NCBI GenBank assembly: GCA_964507825.1
Contig: CAZDQM010000065.1
Coordinates: forward strand, 1-32,927
Direction: 5' to 3'
Length of the DNA: 32,927 bases
Source of the DNA: JAWVZS01 sp964507825
GTDB lineage: Archaea > Thermoproteota > Nitrososphaeria > Nitrososphaerales > Nitrosopumilaceae
Part shown: positions 23,538-31,922 of the stretch, piece by piece
How positions within the stretch are numbered: position 1 is the first letter of the stretch
Layout: each line of letters begins with the position of its first letter
Position numbers and translations under genes: made by a program
Notes under the pieces: generated by a model
Told to the model about the DNA's origin: nothing
The model's input: the letters and a program-made list of their open reading frames with translations, nothing else
Databases searched by the model: none

Positions 23538-23957
23538 TCAAGAGTACTGTTTTAGCCGAGATATGCACCCATCCATGATTCTGATGTCATCCCGGTAATG
23601 CGCGTTTCCCTCCACCAGACTCGAATAATATTCATGCACGTCGTCTGCCGCCTTTTGCGCATCGGACTTGTAGCATGTCATGGCCTTTTCAATTATTTTG
23701 ACGTCGTCTTTTAGCGCTGCAAGCTTTGACATGTCGCCTAGTCCCGCGCGCAACCTATCTGCAATCGGCTTTAGCTTTGGTATTGTTTTTCCGGCCTCGG
23801 ACTCTAATATAGAGCCAAACATGGCACCTGCCTCGGAGATTTCAGGACTTTGTGAGATACGGCGCAACCTGCGATTATAATGATTCAGGGCGCGCATTAT
23901 GATGTCAAAGCCGCCCTCATCAGCTATGAATATCGACCCCGTCCAGATTCTGTCCAT
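23538..23957 (-). CDS. Unknown helical protein downstream of NAD kinase
   Basis: 139 residues, almost wholly helical in pattern: FDIIMRALNHYNRRLRRISQ, EAGAMFGSILESEAGKTIPK, LAALKDDVKIIEKAMTCYKS, then DDVHEYYSSLVEGN. No signal peptide, membrane helix or known motif. It starts 27 bases after the NAD kinase stop in the same direction and so is probably the last gene of the PfkB - NAD kinase operon. I do not recognise the family. Confidence 0.6.
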   Translation of the reverse strand: MDRIWTGSIFIADEGGFDIIMRALNHYNRRLRRISQSPEISEAGAMFGSILESEAGKTIPKLKPIADRLRAGLGDMSKLAALKDDVKIIEKAMTCYKSDAQKAADDVHEYYSSLVEGNAHYRDDIRIMDGCISRLKQYS

Positions 23958-23984
23958 TATACACGAAGGTATCTATACCCGTAT

Positions 23985-25001
23985 TTATTCCAGCTTGGTC
24001 ATCTCGTAGATCTTTTGTCTAGCATCACGGATAGATATTCTCTTCTTCACGTACCCCTTGCTCACCAGGTGGCTGAGCGCCATCCTGACTGTCCTTGCGG
24101 GCAGAAGCGTCTTGTTTGCCAGGTCCTTCTGAGTCGATGCACCCTCGTACTCGAGCGTCTTTAGTAATAATTTTGAGCTTGGCGGCATGCTGAGCATCTC
24201 CTTTGCGAGGTTTGCCTTTTTTGCAAGCGCGGAGATTGCCGTAGAGTCTTCTTTTAGCCTGATTATTCTTGCGGGCGGTGAAAAGATTATGCACTCGACT
24301 GACTTTTTCACCCCGTATCTTGCGATCCCATCTAGCACCACCTCACAATGCTTTCTGGCAGAGATGTCGTCGATCTCAATCGAGCTGTCATTGGATACTA
24401 TCAGCGGGCGCCTAGTGACATCTAGCGAATTGACCGGAACTATTCCAAAGACTTGGGACTCTTGAAATATTACAGGGCCCCCTGCAGACATTGAATACGC
24501 CGAGGAGCCAATGGGCGTCGATATTATTATGCCGTCGCCGCTGTCATGCCATACCTCGTCGCCATTGACGCGCAGTGTGTACTCCATGAGCACGGCGCTC
24601 TTGGAGGAGAATATCGCTGCATCATTGAGTACCGGATGAATCCCCTTTTTGTCTATTTTTACGCCTAGTCTTGGAACCTCTTCTACTCTGTACTTTTCCC
24701 TCTTCAACCGGGACACAAATGACGGAAATTCTTTATAGTCGATCTGCGCAAGAAATCCGCTTGACTCACCCTCGCTAATGCCTAGTACCGGTGCCTCTGG
24801 CTCGTAGGTATTATGAAAGTAGCTTCTAACGCCCTTGTCGCCGCCCATGACTAGTGTGCAATCCGGCGGCGTCTTCCTTGGCCTTGATCCGACGGTAAAA
24901 CTCTTTATCCCCGCATCGCCAAGTACCTTTCTTATTCTCTTTACCGTGGTCTCCGCGGCACCGTGTGCGTATATTCCAACCTGCACGCGATACCTATACA
25001 A
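23985..25001 (-). CDS. nadK-like: NAD kinase-family protein with C-terminal winged HTH
   Basis: 338 residues. The NAD kinase fold shows CTLVMGGDKGVRSYF (glycine-rich loop, residues 53-57), PVLGISEGESSGFLAQI, HPVLNDAAIFSSKSA, then GDGIIISTPIGSSAYSMSAG, the diagnostic NAD-binding block. The first loop has GGDKG where the family norm is GGDGT. After about residue 265 comes a winged helix: SSKLLLKTLEYEGASTQKDL, LLPARTVRMALSHLVSKGY and a basic end KKRISIRDARQKIYEM. The start may be TTG at 25001 or GTG at 24986, both close behind the PfkB stop. It probably phosphorylates NAD or NADH to make NADP(H); the added helix may sense or regulate. Confidence 0.85.
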   Translation of the reverse strand: MYRYRVQVGIYAHGAAETTVKRIRKVLGDAGIKSFTVGSRPRKTPPDCTLVMGGDKGVRSYFHNTYEPEAPVLGISEGESSGFLAQIDYKEFPSFVSRLKREKYRVEEVPRLGVKIDKKGIHPVLNDAAIFSSKSAVLMEYTLRVNGDEVWHDSGDGIIISTPIGSSAYSMSAGGPVIFQESQVFGIVPVNSLDVTRRPLIVSNDSSIEIDDISARKHCEVVLDGIARYGVKKSVECIIFSPPARIIRLKEDSTAISALAKKANLAKEMLSMPPSSKLLLKTLEYEGASTQKDLANKTLLPARTVRMALSHLVSKGYVKKRISIRDARQKIYEMTKLE

Positions 25002-25023
25002 ACGCGCAATAAAAGCCTACGAG

Positions 25024-25896
25024 CTACACCTGCTTGAAGCCCATTGTATTGTAAAAATATGATGCATTAGTCATGGTGGAACCGCTGTGCGGAACCTTGC
25101 GTAACCCGATCTCGCCGGTGTCCAAGGCCGCCTGCGCCGAACCCCCTGCAAAACAGAACGCCCATATCGGATCCCTTTCCTTTAGCATTATGCATGCAAA
25201 CGTGGCGCCAAGTATGTCGCCTATTCCGGTGGTATCGTGTACGATTTTATTGGGCAAACGCAAGGAGTATAATCGGTCCTCGTCAAGCATGTCCATGTCT
25301 GCATTGTTCGTCTTGATCACGTATCGCACACCGCGTTTTTGGAGCGCCCTCATGCCTTCTAGCCCAGAGTCCCCGACTAGCGACAGCATCTCATCCGGGC
25401 TCGCCTTGATCATGGTTATACCGGACAGGTCAACGTCGGTACTCTCTAGGTATATCCTGCCATCCTGATCCGTCCTGCGAAGGAACCCTTGCGGATCCAA
25501 AAATGCAAACTCGTAATTATTCTTGATTCTGCCTAGCGCTTCGTGGGACACCTCGTCAAAGATCGGATTGATGATTACGCCGTCGGCATCTGACTCTGTG
25601 AATCCTATCTGCTCGCATCTGCATTTTAAGAAGAGATCGCGTCTTGGACCCATTACATTTATGCGAAACCTCGTCGTCGGCATATCCGTGAGCGCGTCCA
25701 CATGACTAATTTGGAGGCAGTCAAGATGTTCGGTATAGTCAAAGTCGGGGCCAAACTTGGTGTGCAGGGCAACGTCGAATTTTTGCTTCCGTGCGGCATG
25801 ACTGCAATAGCATGCAGAGCCGCCTGCCTGCAGGTATCTTGAACCGCCGACCGTGACATCGTCTATAGTGCAGTGTGCATAGACATCCAGCTTCAT
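25024..25896 (-). CDS. PfkB-family sugar/nucleoside kinase
   Basis: 290 residues. The PfkB (ribokinase) signature is the C-terminal DTTGIGDILGATFACIM, with the catalytic Asp in TGIGD. The N-terminal substrate end has GGSRYLQAGGSACYCSHAAR. A middle block reads DADGVIINPIFDEVS and FLDPQGFLRR, as in archaeal PfkB proteins. The kinase would transfer phosphate from ATP to a sugar, nucleoside or inositol; the exact substrate is not clear. It is the first gene of an operon with the NAD kinase homologue (22 bases between), suggesting nucleotide or cofactor metabolism. No unusual feature is seen. Confidence 0.85.
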   Translation of the reverse strand: MKLDVYAHCTIDDVTVGGSRYLQAGGSACYCSHAARKQKFDVALHTKFGPDFDYTEHLDCLQISHVDALTDMPTTRFRINVMGPRRDLFLKCRCEQIGFTESDADGVIINPIFDEVSHEALGRIKNNYEFAFLDPQGFLRRTDQDGRIYLESTDVDLSGITMIKASPDEMLSLVGDSGLEGMRALQKRGVRYVIKTNNADMDMLDEDRLYSLRLPNKIVHDTTGIGDILGATFACIMLKERDPIWAFCFAGGSAQAALDTGEIGLRKVPHSGSTMTNASYFYNTMGFKQV

Positions 25897-26089
25897 CTAA
25901 TCAGGGACGGCGGGTCTTGATTTAGGGTTTTGCCTTTTGATGCATCGCGTGCATATTATCCTACCCCTGTCTACGACAAGTTCCACGTTAGAGCTAAGGC
26001 AATCATGGCAGAGACCCCTCATCAACATACATTATACCAGTCTGGGATTAAAAGAATCAGGAATGTTCACTTTCGGACGTGACTACAAG

Positions 26090-26100
26090 ATTATATAAGT
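26090..26100 (+). promoter_or_regulatory. TATA box of rps26e
   Basis: ATTATATAAGT is centred about 26 bases before the ATG at 26121, an ideal distance for a leaderless archaeal transcript. No Shine-Dalgarno sequence is seen. Confidence 0.75.
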
Positions 26101-26120
26101 AGGCATGCCCACCTCAACCC

Positions 26121-26408
26121 ATGCCACTCAAGCGTGCAAGCAGGGGCCGTACCAAAGGAGGAAAGGGCTCCACAGGCGTCGTACAATGCTCGAACTGCGG
26201 CCAGACGGTGCCCCGTGACAAGGCCAAAAAGGTAACATCAAGGTTAAATCTAGTAGAGCATACGCTTGCACGAGAGCTGCGCGCACAGGGAGCATACATT
26301 GCATCACCAAAGGTTCTCAACTGGTACTGCATTTCTTGTGCAATACACTTTAAGATTCTAAAGATCAGATCCGCGGACAATAGGAGAAAGCGCGGCAGAC
26401 TGCGATAA
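26121..26408 (+). CDS. rps26e: 30S ribosomal protein S26e
   Basis: 95 residues. It begins MPLKRASRGRTKGGKGSTG and has the two zinc-binding Cys pairs of S26e: VQCSNCGQTVPRDKAK and NWYCISCAIHFKIL. The C-terminus is basic (ADNRRKRGRLR), as needed for rRNA contacts near the mRNA exit of the small subunit. It is a eukaryote/archaeal protein missing from bacteria and from many Euryarchaeota, so it helps place the organism. It has its own strong promoter and stands alone before purP. Confidence 0.97.
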   Translation: MPLKRASRGRTKGGKGSTGVVQCSNCGQTVPRDKAKKVTSRLNLVEHTLARELRAQGAYIASPKVLNWYCISCAIHFKILKIRSADNRRKRGRLR

Positions 26409-26521
26409 AACCTCAAATCGATACTCTGCTTGAATATTTAATATCCTGAAATGACTCTAGGTTATACGTGGAACCCATATTCGTAAACATTGTTCCTGCA
26501 AACAGGCGCGGATCAATCAAT

Positions 26522-26531
26522 CTATATTAAA
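26522..26531 (+). promoter_or_regulatory. TATA box of purP
   Basis: CTATATTAAA lies about 26 bases before the ATG at 26552. It again fits a leaderless start. Confidence 0.6.
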
Positions 26532-26551
26532 AGCGTGTAATTATATGATAC

Positions 26552-27643
26552 ATGATTAAGCGATCGGAGATTCAGGAGATCGTCGGTAGGTACGATAACA
26601 CGCGCATAGGTGTGCTAGGAAGCCACTCGGCCCTCGAGGTCATGGACGGCGCCAAGGACGAGGGGCTAGAGACTCTAGTCGTGTGCCAGAAGGGCAGGGA
26701 GGAGCCTTATGTACGATTCGGGAGAATTGCAGATGAAATAATACTGTTGCCGCGGTTTGACGAGATGGCCTCCGAAGAAATCCAGGCGGATCTTAGGAGA
26801 AGGGGTACGATCATGGTACCACACAGGTCGCTTACGGCATACCTGGGGTATAGAGTCATCGAGGATGTATTCAAGGTGCCGATATTCGGGAACAGGGCAC
26901 TCTTTCAGGCAGAGGAACGCCACCATGAGAAAAACCAGTATTACCTGCTGAAAAAGGCCGGCATAAGGCATCCTAGAATATTTACGGATCCCAGAGACAT
27001 TGACGGGCCGGCAATAGTCAAGGTCCAAGAAAAAAGCAGAAGGTTGGAGAGGGCATTTTTTACCGTGTCATCGTATTCTGATTACATGGAAAAATCCGAG
27101 ACCCGGATCAAGAACGGAATAATTGCAAGGGACGATCTAGAGCAGGCAAGTATAGAGGAGCTTGTCATCGGGACATATCTTAATTTTAACTTTTTTTACA
27201 CGCCGATATCGGATCATTGCGACTTTGTGGGTATAGAGAGGCGCCTTCAGACCAATACCATGGACTTTAACGCGCTACCGGCAAGGCAGCAGCTGGAGAT
27301 GGATGTTGACTTGCAGAATATCGAGGTCGGCCACACGCCTGCCAGCATAAGGGAGTCGTTACTTGAAAAGGTCTTTGCCATGGGTGACCGATTTGTTGAT
27401 GCCGTCCGAAAAGAGTACGCGCCCGGAATAATAGGACCGTTCTCACTGCAAAGTGTAGTTACAAAGGACCTTGAGATGACGGTATATGACGTGTCTCTGA
27501 GGGTGCCGGGCAACCCGATTCTTGCCACTACTAGCCCATATACAAAATACCAGTACGGGGAGACGTTTGGCATCGGAAGGCGGATTGCAATGGAGATCAA
27601 GAGGGCCCGGGACGAGGACCGACTAGATGAAATCGTGACCTAG
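26552..27643 (+). CDS. purP: 5-formaminoimidazole-4-carboxamide-1-beta-D-ribofuranosyl 5'-monophosphate synthetase
   Basis: 363 residues, the length of archaeal PurP, an ATP-grasp enzyme that formylates AICAR with free formate and ATP in purine synthesis. The N-terminal part reads RYDNTRIGVLGSHSALEVMD, then RFGRIADEIILLPRF and PHRSLTAYLG. The ATP-grasp core has YYLLKKAGIRHPRIF and GPAIVKVQEKSRR. The C-terminal part has IEELVIGTYLNFNFFY, VGIERRLQTN and PGIIGPFSLQ, with ISVRVPGG-like VSLRVPGNP near the end. All segments are in order. It overlaps the convergent bifunctional-nuclease gene by four bases. Confidence 0.95.
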   Translation: MIKRSEIQEIVGRYDNTRIGVLGSHSALEVMDGAKDEGLETLVVCQKGREEPYVRFGRIADEIILLPRFDEMASEEIQADLRRRGTIMVPHRSLTAYLGYRVIEDVFKVPIFGNRALFQAEERHHEKNQYYLLKKAGIRHPRIFTDPRDIDGPAIVKVQEKSRRLERAFFTVSSYSDYMEKSETRIKNGIIARDDLEQASIEELVIGTYLNFNFFYTPISDHCDFVGIERRLQTNTMDFNALPARQQLEMDVDLQNIEVGHTPASIRESLLEKVFAMGDRFVDAVRKEYAPGIIGPFSLQSVVTKDLEMTVYDVSLRVPGNPILATTSPYTKYQYGETFGIGRRIAMEIKRARDEDRLDEIVT

Positions 27644-28059
27644 ACTCCCGCATCTGCAAAGAGGCTCTTTCTTAACATGATTGGGGCGTTATAGTATACG
27701 GCCAGCGCAAGTGCATCCGAGGCGCGGTAATTCCTCAGTATCATCTCGTTTTTGCCGGCCAGATACAGATTTGCCCTGAGCGCCTGGCCGCTCTCATAGA
27801 TCTTGACCTTGACTAGGAACATCTCACCGTGCTCGCAGACATCCTCGAACATTCTGTATATGGTGGGAAAGTCCGAGTCCCCGTCTAAAAAGCTCGTGAT
27901 ATTCCTTGCAACCTCGCCGGAGAACGCGCGCATTGGAAACTGCCTCCCGTCGTCTGCGCGCAGTATGACTAGCCCCTCGACGGCATAAGGGTCGACAAAG
28001 CCGATATGCTCTATGGTGACGCATTCATAGTCGGGTTCTTGCTCCTGATCAATCTTCAT
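27640..28059 (-). CDS. Bifunctional nuclease-domain protein (BFN, DUF151)
   Basis: 139 residues. The BFN pattern is clear: GLVILRADDGRQFPMRAFSG, EVARNITSFLDGD, and at the end NYRASDALALAVYYNAPIML. The R/NxRPSDALALA block is the family signature; here it is NYRASDALALA. Plant and bacterial members have been reported to cut DNA and RNA. The middle block EHGEMFLVKVKIYE replaces a conserved strand. On the coding strand, CTTATAAGC about 25 bases upstream of the ATG is a good TATA box. It is convergent with purP. Confidence 0.9.
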   Translation of the reverse strand: MKIDQEQEPDYECVTIEHIGFVDPYAVEGLVILRADDGRQFPMRAFSGEVARNITSFLDGDSDFPTIYRMFEDVCEHGEMFLVKVKIYESGQALRANLYLAGKNEMILRNYRASDALALAVYYNAPIMLRKSLFADAGV

Positions 28060-28163
28060 TATTCCACTTTAACCTTCAATGCTTATAAGGATGAAAACAC
28101 ACCCCGTTCCGATACGATACTAGTCCCCATTATCGATTTTACCTTGGTATCGGCAGCTAAAAT

Positions 28164-28172
28164 TATTTAAAA
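28164..28172 (+). promoter_or_regulatory. TATA box of the CBS-TrkH gene
   Basis: TATTTAAAA lies about 26 bases before the ATG at 28194. Distance and sequence fit an archaeal TATA box with a leaderless start. Confidence 0.6.
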
Positions 28173-28193
28173 CGATGACAAAGTGATAGCGTT

Positions 28194-30014
28194 ATGTCCG
28201 CAAGCCCGGAAAGATCCGTCTCATACGTGCTGTCCAAGTCCGTCTCCCAGTACATGGAACGGGACATTCTGATGCTAGATAGAAAGACATCTACACGTGC
28301 GGCCACCCGCATACTGCAGCATTACGAGCACGACGACATCATAGTCACCGAGGACAAAAAGCCAGTCGGAATAGTAACCGACGAGGACATACTGAACAAA
28401 GTCGGCGACACCAACATCACTGCCGAGCATACAAAGCTAGAGGATATCATGTCCACGCCCTTGCTCACGGTCGATGAGAAGACAAGCATCAGGGAGGCAT
28501 TGCGCATCATGCGCGACAACAACATTCGGAAGATTCCAGTCCTGTCAAAGAAAAAGGAGGTAGTCGGAATGATTCAGCAGACTAGGATTGCGGGAATAAT
28601 ACGCAAATCCAGTGCCGTACCACCAAGATTACTTAGTCCTCCAGTAAAGGCGATACTGGGAAACCTCGGGTTTGTGTTGCAGTTTGCCGGTGTGCTACTG
28701 CTAGTGCCAGCAATCATGGCCACCATAGTGCTAAACGACCCGCAGACTGCCACCGGGATATACTCGACTACCGTCCTGCTACTAGTTACGGGATTTTTTT
28801 TAAACTCGTACGGCGAAAAGGCGAGCTTGAACATGCAACAGGCATCAATCCTAGTCTTTTGCAGCCTGTTCATACTGACTCTGTTTGGCACCATACCCTA
28901 CATGTATACGGCGCACATTGCGGGGGAGACTAGTATAGAGTCGTTTGCAAGCAGCTTTTTTTCTAGCGCCGCGGGGTTTACTACGGGCGGAATCTCGCTG
29001 TATGATACGCCAGAAGATTTACCTCAAAGCTTTACGTTTTACCGGAGCTTTACGCAGCTAGTCGGCGGGATGAGTTTCATCTACCTAGTCATGACGGCAT
29101 TTTATCCGGAGGGAAAGCTCCAGTCCATGAGGGGCTTTATCTCCGGCAAGACTCTGCACATGAGGGAGCTGTTTGGAACCATTACCGTGATCTTTACCCT
29201 GTATATCGTTATAGTCGCAATGCTACTGTTCTTGTTCGGCGAGAGGGATATTGTAGATAATCTGTCGCTGGCGATGAGCACGCTGGCCACCGGCGGCTTT
29301 CTTCCAAACTCCACCATACTCGGCGGACTAGTCTGGGAGGAGCACGTCATACTGATGGCGGCCATGATCTTAGGCGCCCTGCCGTTTACGTTTCATTACG
29401 GCTTTGTAAGGAAAAAATTCCTCTCACCCAAGCTTGGAAAGGAGGTCCTCGTGTACTTTGGAGTGCTCGGCGGTGGAATACTACTCTTCACGGCGCTAGC
29501 CGACTTTGATCCAATACTGTCGGCGTTTTACACGGTCTCTGCAAGCACCACCGCCGGATTACAGTCAAGTAGCCTCAGCGGGCTTGGAGGAGCTGCGCAC
29601 TCTGTCCTGATAATCCTGATGATTGTGGGCGGGTGCGGATTCTCGACGGCAGGCGGCATCAAGATATACCGGTTCTTTCACCTGCGCAACATTAGACAGT
29701 TTATCGGCACCACGACGAGGAAAAAGCTCCTCCGCGACAACAAAAAGGAGATCATTTCGACGGTAATAATACTGGCATCATTTCCATGTATTGCACTAGT
29801 CACGGCAGGGCACCTGTCTACAACGCACGATGCCTCACTTCAGGACTCTTTCTTTGAGGCAGTCGGGGTAATAACCACCGGCGGGCTCTCTGCCGGGGTG
29901 ATATCGCCAGAGACGGATCCTGCCACCAAGATGGCGCTCGGCTTTTTAATGATCATAGGAAGGCTTGAGATTATTGCCATAGTGTACATCTTTGTTCCAA
30001 AATTAGGCACCTGA
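28194..30014 (+). CDS. trkH-like: TrkH/KtrB-type potassium transporter with N-terminal CBS pair
   Basis: 606 residues. The first 130 are a soluble CBS pair: TSTRAATRILQHYEHDDIIV, GIVTDEDILNKVGD, then SIREALRIMRDNNIRKIPVL and VVGMIQQTRI. The rest is a membrane channel subunit of about ten helices with four re-entrant filter loops: SSAAGFTTGGIS, MSTLATGGFLPN, SASTTAGLQSSS and VGVITTGGLSAG. These four (T/S)-x-G-like loops form the potassium filter of TrkH/KtrB. Normal TrkH depends on a separate TrkA subunit; here the CBS pair, which binds adenine nucleotides in other proteins, may do the gating. No trkA gene is in the window. It is monocistronic, with a TATA box and a hairpin terminator. Confidence 0.9.
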   Translation: MSASPERSVSYVLSKSVSQYMERDILMLDRKTSTRAATRILQHYEHDDIIVTEDKKPVGIVTDEDILNKVGDTNITAEHTKLEDIMSTPLLTVDEKTSIREALRIMRDNNIRKIPVLSKKKEVVGMIQQTRIAGIIRKSSAVPPRLLSPPVKAILGNLGFVLQFAGVLLLVPAIMATIVLNDPQTATGIYSTTVLLLVTGFFLNSYGEKASLNMQQASILVFCSLFILTLFGTIPYMYTAHIAGETSIESFASSFFSSAAGFTTGGISLYDTPEDLPQSFTFYRSFTQLVGGMSFIYLVMTAFYPEGKLQSMRGFISGKTLHMRELFGTITVIFTLYIVIVAMLLFLFGERDIVDNLSLAMSTLATGGFLPNSTILGGLVWEEHVILMAAMILGALPFTFHYGFVRKKFLSPKLGKEVLVYFGVLGGGILLFTALADFDPILSAFYTVSASTTAGLQSSSLSGLGGAAHSVLIILMIVGGCGFSTAGGIKIYRFFHLRNIRQFIGTTTRKKLLRDNKKEIISTVIILASFPCIALVTAGHLSTTHDASLQDSFFEAVGVITTGGLSAGVISPETDPATKMALGFLMIIGRLEIIAIVYIFVPKLGT

Positions 30015-30039
30015 TTCCTGCGTGATAGAGTGGTCCACT

Positions 30040-30060
30040 GTCATGTAATCATGACATTTT
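30040..30060 (+). terminator. Hairpin plus T-run after the CBS-TrkH gene
   Basis: GTCATG-TAAT-CATGAC is a perfect stem of six, followed by ATTTT. It lies 26 bases after the stop. Confidence 0.6.
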
Positions 30061-30264
30061 ATCCACACCTCCATCCTCGATTATTCGCCGTTTCCAGGAT
30101 TCGGCGTCATTGTCGTCGTTTCATATAATTCAAAGAATTCTGATGGCATTGTACCTGAGATTTATTCCACGCGCTCGATTATATTTCAAGTCGCGCGATC
30201 TAGGTGATACCTTTACCAGACGCCTGTACCCCCATTGCATACCGCGGCTCAAACCACGGCGACA

Positions 30265-30366
30265 AAACAACAGTTGAACTCGCCAGATACCCAGTGACGC
30301 GGAGCCGCGTGAAACCGTGACCTTGACAGGACGACCAAACAACAGTTGAACTCGCCAGATACCCAG
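30265..30366. repeat. Two 30-base direct repeats, 42 bases apart
   Basis: AACAACAGTTGAACTCGCCA plus GATACCCAG, preceded by A, occurs identically at 30265-30294 and 30337-30366. Five further bases before it (CGAC plus one) also agree. The spacer contains GCGGAGCCGCG. This is either a tandem duplication of a 72-base unit or a minimal CRISPR-like array; no cas gene is near. No gene is seen from 30061 to 30407. Confidence 0.8.
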
Positions 30367-30407
30367 ATCTGTGTTTCTACATCTTTTCGACGTGATGTCG
30401 AAGATGG

Positions 30408-31274
30408 TTATTTTTTAGGTTTATGCACATCGTAATTTATCGCCATTATCTCCCTGCTATCCTTCTGTGTCACATACTGCAGGGATCTGCGCAACAGTAT
30501 GCGGTATATCCTGTAGGAACTGGGTATTCCTATCACATCCGGTTCATTCTGCTCGGATATCATGATGCGGTTATGCTTGGTGGTCGCACGCACAAATCGC
30601 GCAAAACTCTCCGTGGCAGGCACCCCATTGTAATGTCCATTGGTGTTGTTCATGTACGGGGGATCAAGGTACAAAAACGCCCTCCTGATATTTGAAAACT
30701 CTTCAAAATCCTTGTTCTGTATGTCCATGTTGCAGATGCTGTCGCTAATTGCACAGAGTCGTTCCTTTGACAACGACGGGCATTTTGCACCCTTTCGCAT
30801 CGGGGCGTTGAATTTGTTCTTACTGTTGAACCTGATCTTGCCGCTAAATGCATTCTTTGCTAGGTACAGGAACCGTCCTGCCGCCTTCACCCCTCCGGTG
30901 AGTGGTTCGGTACGCATCCTTGTAAAATAGTCCGGAGATGAACGCATCCTATGCCTTTCAAATTCACTAAAGAGTCCAGTCACATTATCGCGCACAGCCG
31001 TCATGAAATTAGATAGGACCGGATTACTGTCATTATACGTGACATTATCTGATCCAAACCTAAAGCAGCAGTATATGGCAAACGCACCCGATCCACCAAA
31101 AACATCCACTATCTGCCGCCCACCTGAGACCACGTCATCAGGAATCAGATCGTCAAAAATACCTGAAAATCCCGATTTGTTTCCAATATAGGGAATGAGG
31201 TGGTACCTGTTGCGACCGTTATGTATCTCATACTCTTGTCGTCGTTGTAAAACAGTTCCAGGTAATGTATTCAC
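30408..31274 (-). CDS. D12-class (Dam-like) N6-adenine DNA methyltransferase
   Basis: 288 residues. The S-adenosylmethionine end has IPYIGNKSGFSG (motif X) and IVDVFGGSGAFAIY (motif I). DSNPVLSNFMTAVRDN follows, as in Dam. The catalytic motif IV is AFLYLDPPYMNNTNGHYNG (DPPY). Between them lies a recognition region with YLAKNAFSGKIRFNSKNKFN, typical of Dam/DpnM enzymes that act on GATC-like sites; the true target is unknown. No endonuclease gene is adjacent on either side, so it looks solitary. It may have come with a mobile element, since the sequence on both sides is repetitive or degenerate. Confidence 0.9.
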   Translation of the reverse strand: MNTLPGTVLQRRQEYEIHNGRNRYHLIPYIGNKSGFSGIFDDLIPDDVVSGGRQIVDVFGGSGAFAIYCCFRFGSDNVTYNDSNPVLSNFMTAVRDNVTGLFSEFERHRMRSSPDYFTRMRTEPLTGGVKAAGRFLYLAKNAFSGKIRFNSKNKFNAPMRKGAKCPSLSKERLCAISDSICNMDIQNKDFEEFSNIRRAFLYLDPPYMNNTNGHYNGVPATESFARFVRATTKHNRIMISEQNEPDVIGIPSSYRIYRILLRRSLQYVTQKDSREIMAINYDVHKPKK

Positions 31275-31922
31275 GTCCTGACAAGTGATAACAGGCGTAA
31301 CTTATAACGTGTGCCGGTTTTGTCCATGATTTATGCCCGCAGCGGATATACCAGACACATGAAAAAAGCACAGCATCCGTCCCAACCGGGCGTAGCACTC
31401 AATGATACTCGAATACGCGAGAATGAAAACATTCGATCTTGAGAGCAAGGTCGGCAAGAAAGTGCGGCGCGTACCAGCACGCGTCGTACAAGGTCAGGTC
31501 TACTAGTGCATTATACCTAAAATTTCAAAACGAATAACACATTCGGGCATGAATCACGAATCAACTCGAGTGTGTACCACGCGTCAGCCACACGAATAAA
31601 CGGCGGTACCAACTCTGCAGAATAATTTCATAATATACAACAAAAATGGCTTTCATATGTGCATCGAGTCCGTACGCTAGGTGCAGAGTCGGAGAATCAC
31701 GTCAAATGTCGCAATGGTATATGGAAGAATTTAGAGGCGTCCCTTAAGATATTCGCAAGTAAAATACCGTCACCGATGCCATCGATATAGTCCTGCATGA
31801 TATTTGATACCCGGAAAACGACCTGATTTTGGGATTATACAGAGATAAGATATGACACGCACGCATAATCCTAATACCAGGGACCCAAGATTATACACCA
31901 GCCAGTATTCAGATACAGTTTA
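31275..31922. other. Degenerate region with coding-like debris
   Basis: No intact gene is found in 648 bases. Short frames interrupted by stops read DLESKVGKKVRRVPA, SYKVRSTSALYLKFQNE and, further right, RVRTLGAESENHVKCRNGIW with KNLEASLKIFASK. The last fragments resemble a transposase C-terminus in residue content, but I cannot name the family. One copy of repeat R2 lies inside (31486-31530). Confidence 0.4.
31486..31530 (+). repeat. Repeat R2, copy 2
   Basis: Forty-five bases matching 19208-19252 with four changes. In the coding-like frame three of the four are synonymous and the fourth is Asn to Ser (AAT/AGT). Confidence 0.7.

Noticed and set aside
30236..30260. CCGCGGCTCAAACCACGG, T-arm-like on the minus strand
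   Set aside because: The loop is the wrong size and lacks the conserved C; no tRNA body is upstream. It is only a small hairpin.
30265..30366. Calling the two direct repeats a CRISPR array
   Set aside because: Only two repeats, no cas genes, and hints of a longer duplicated unit. Listed as a repeat instead.
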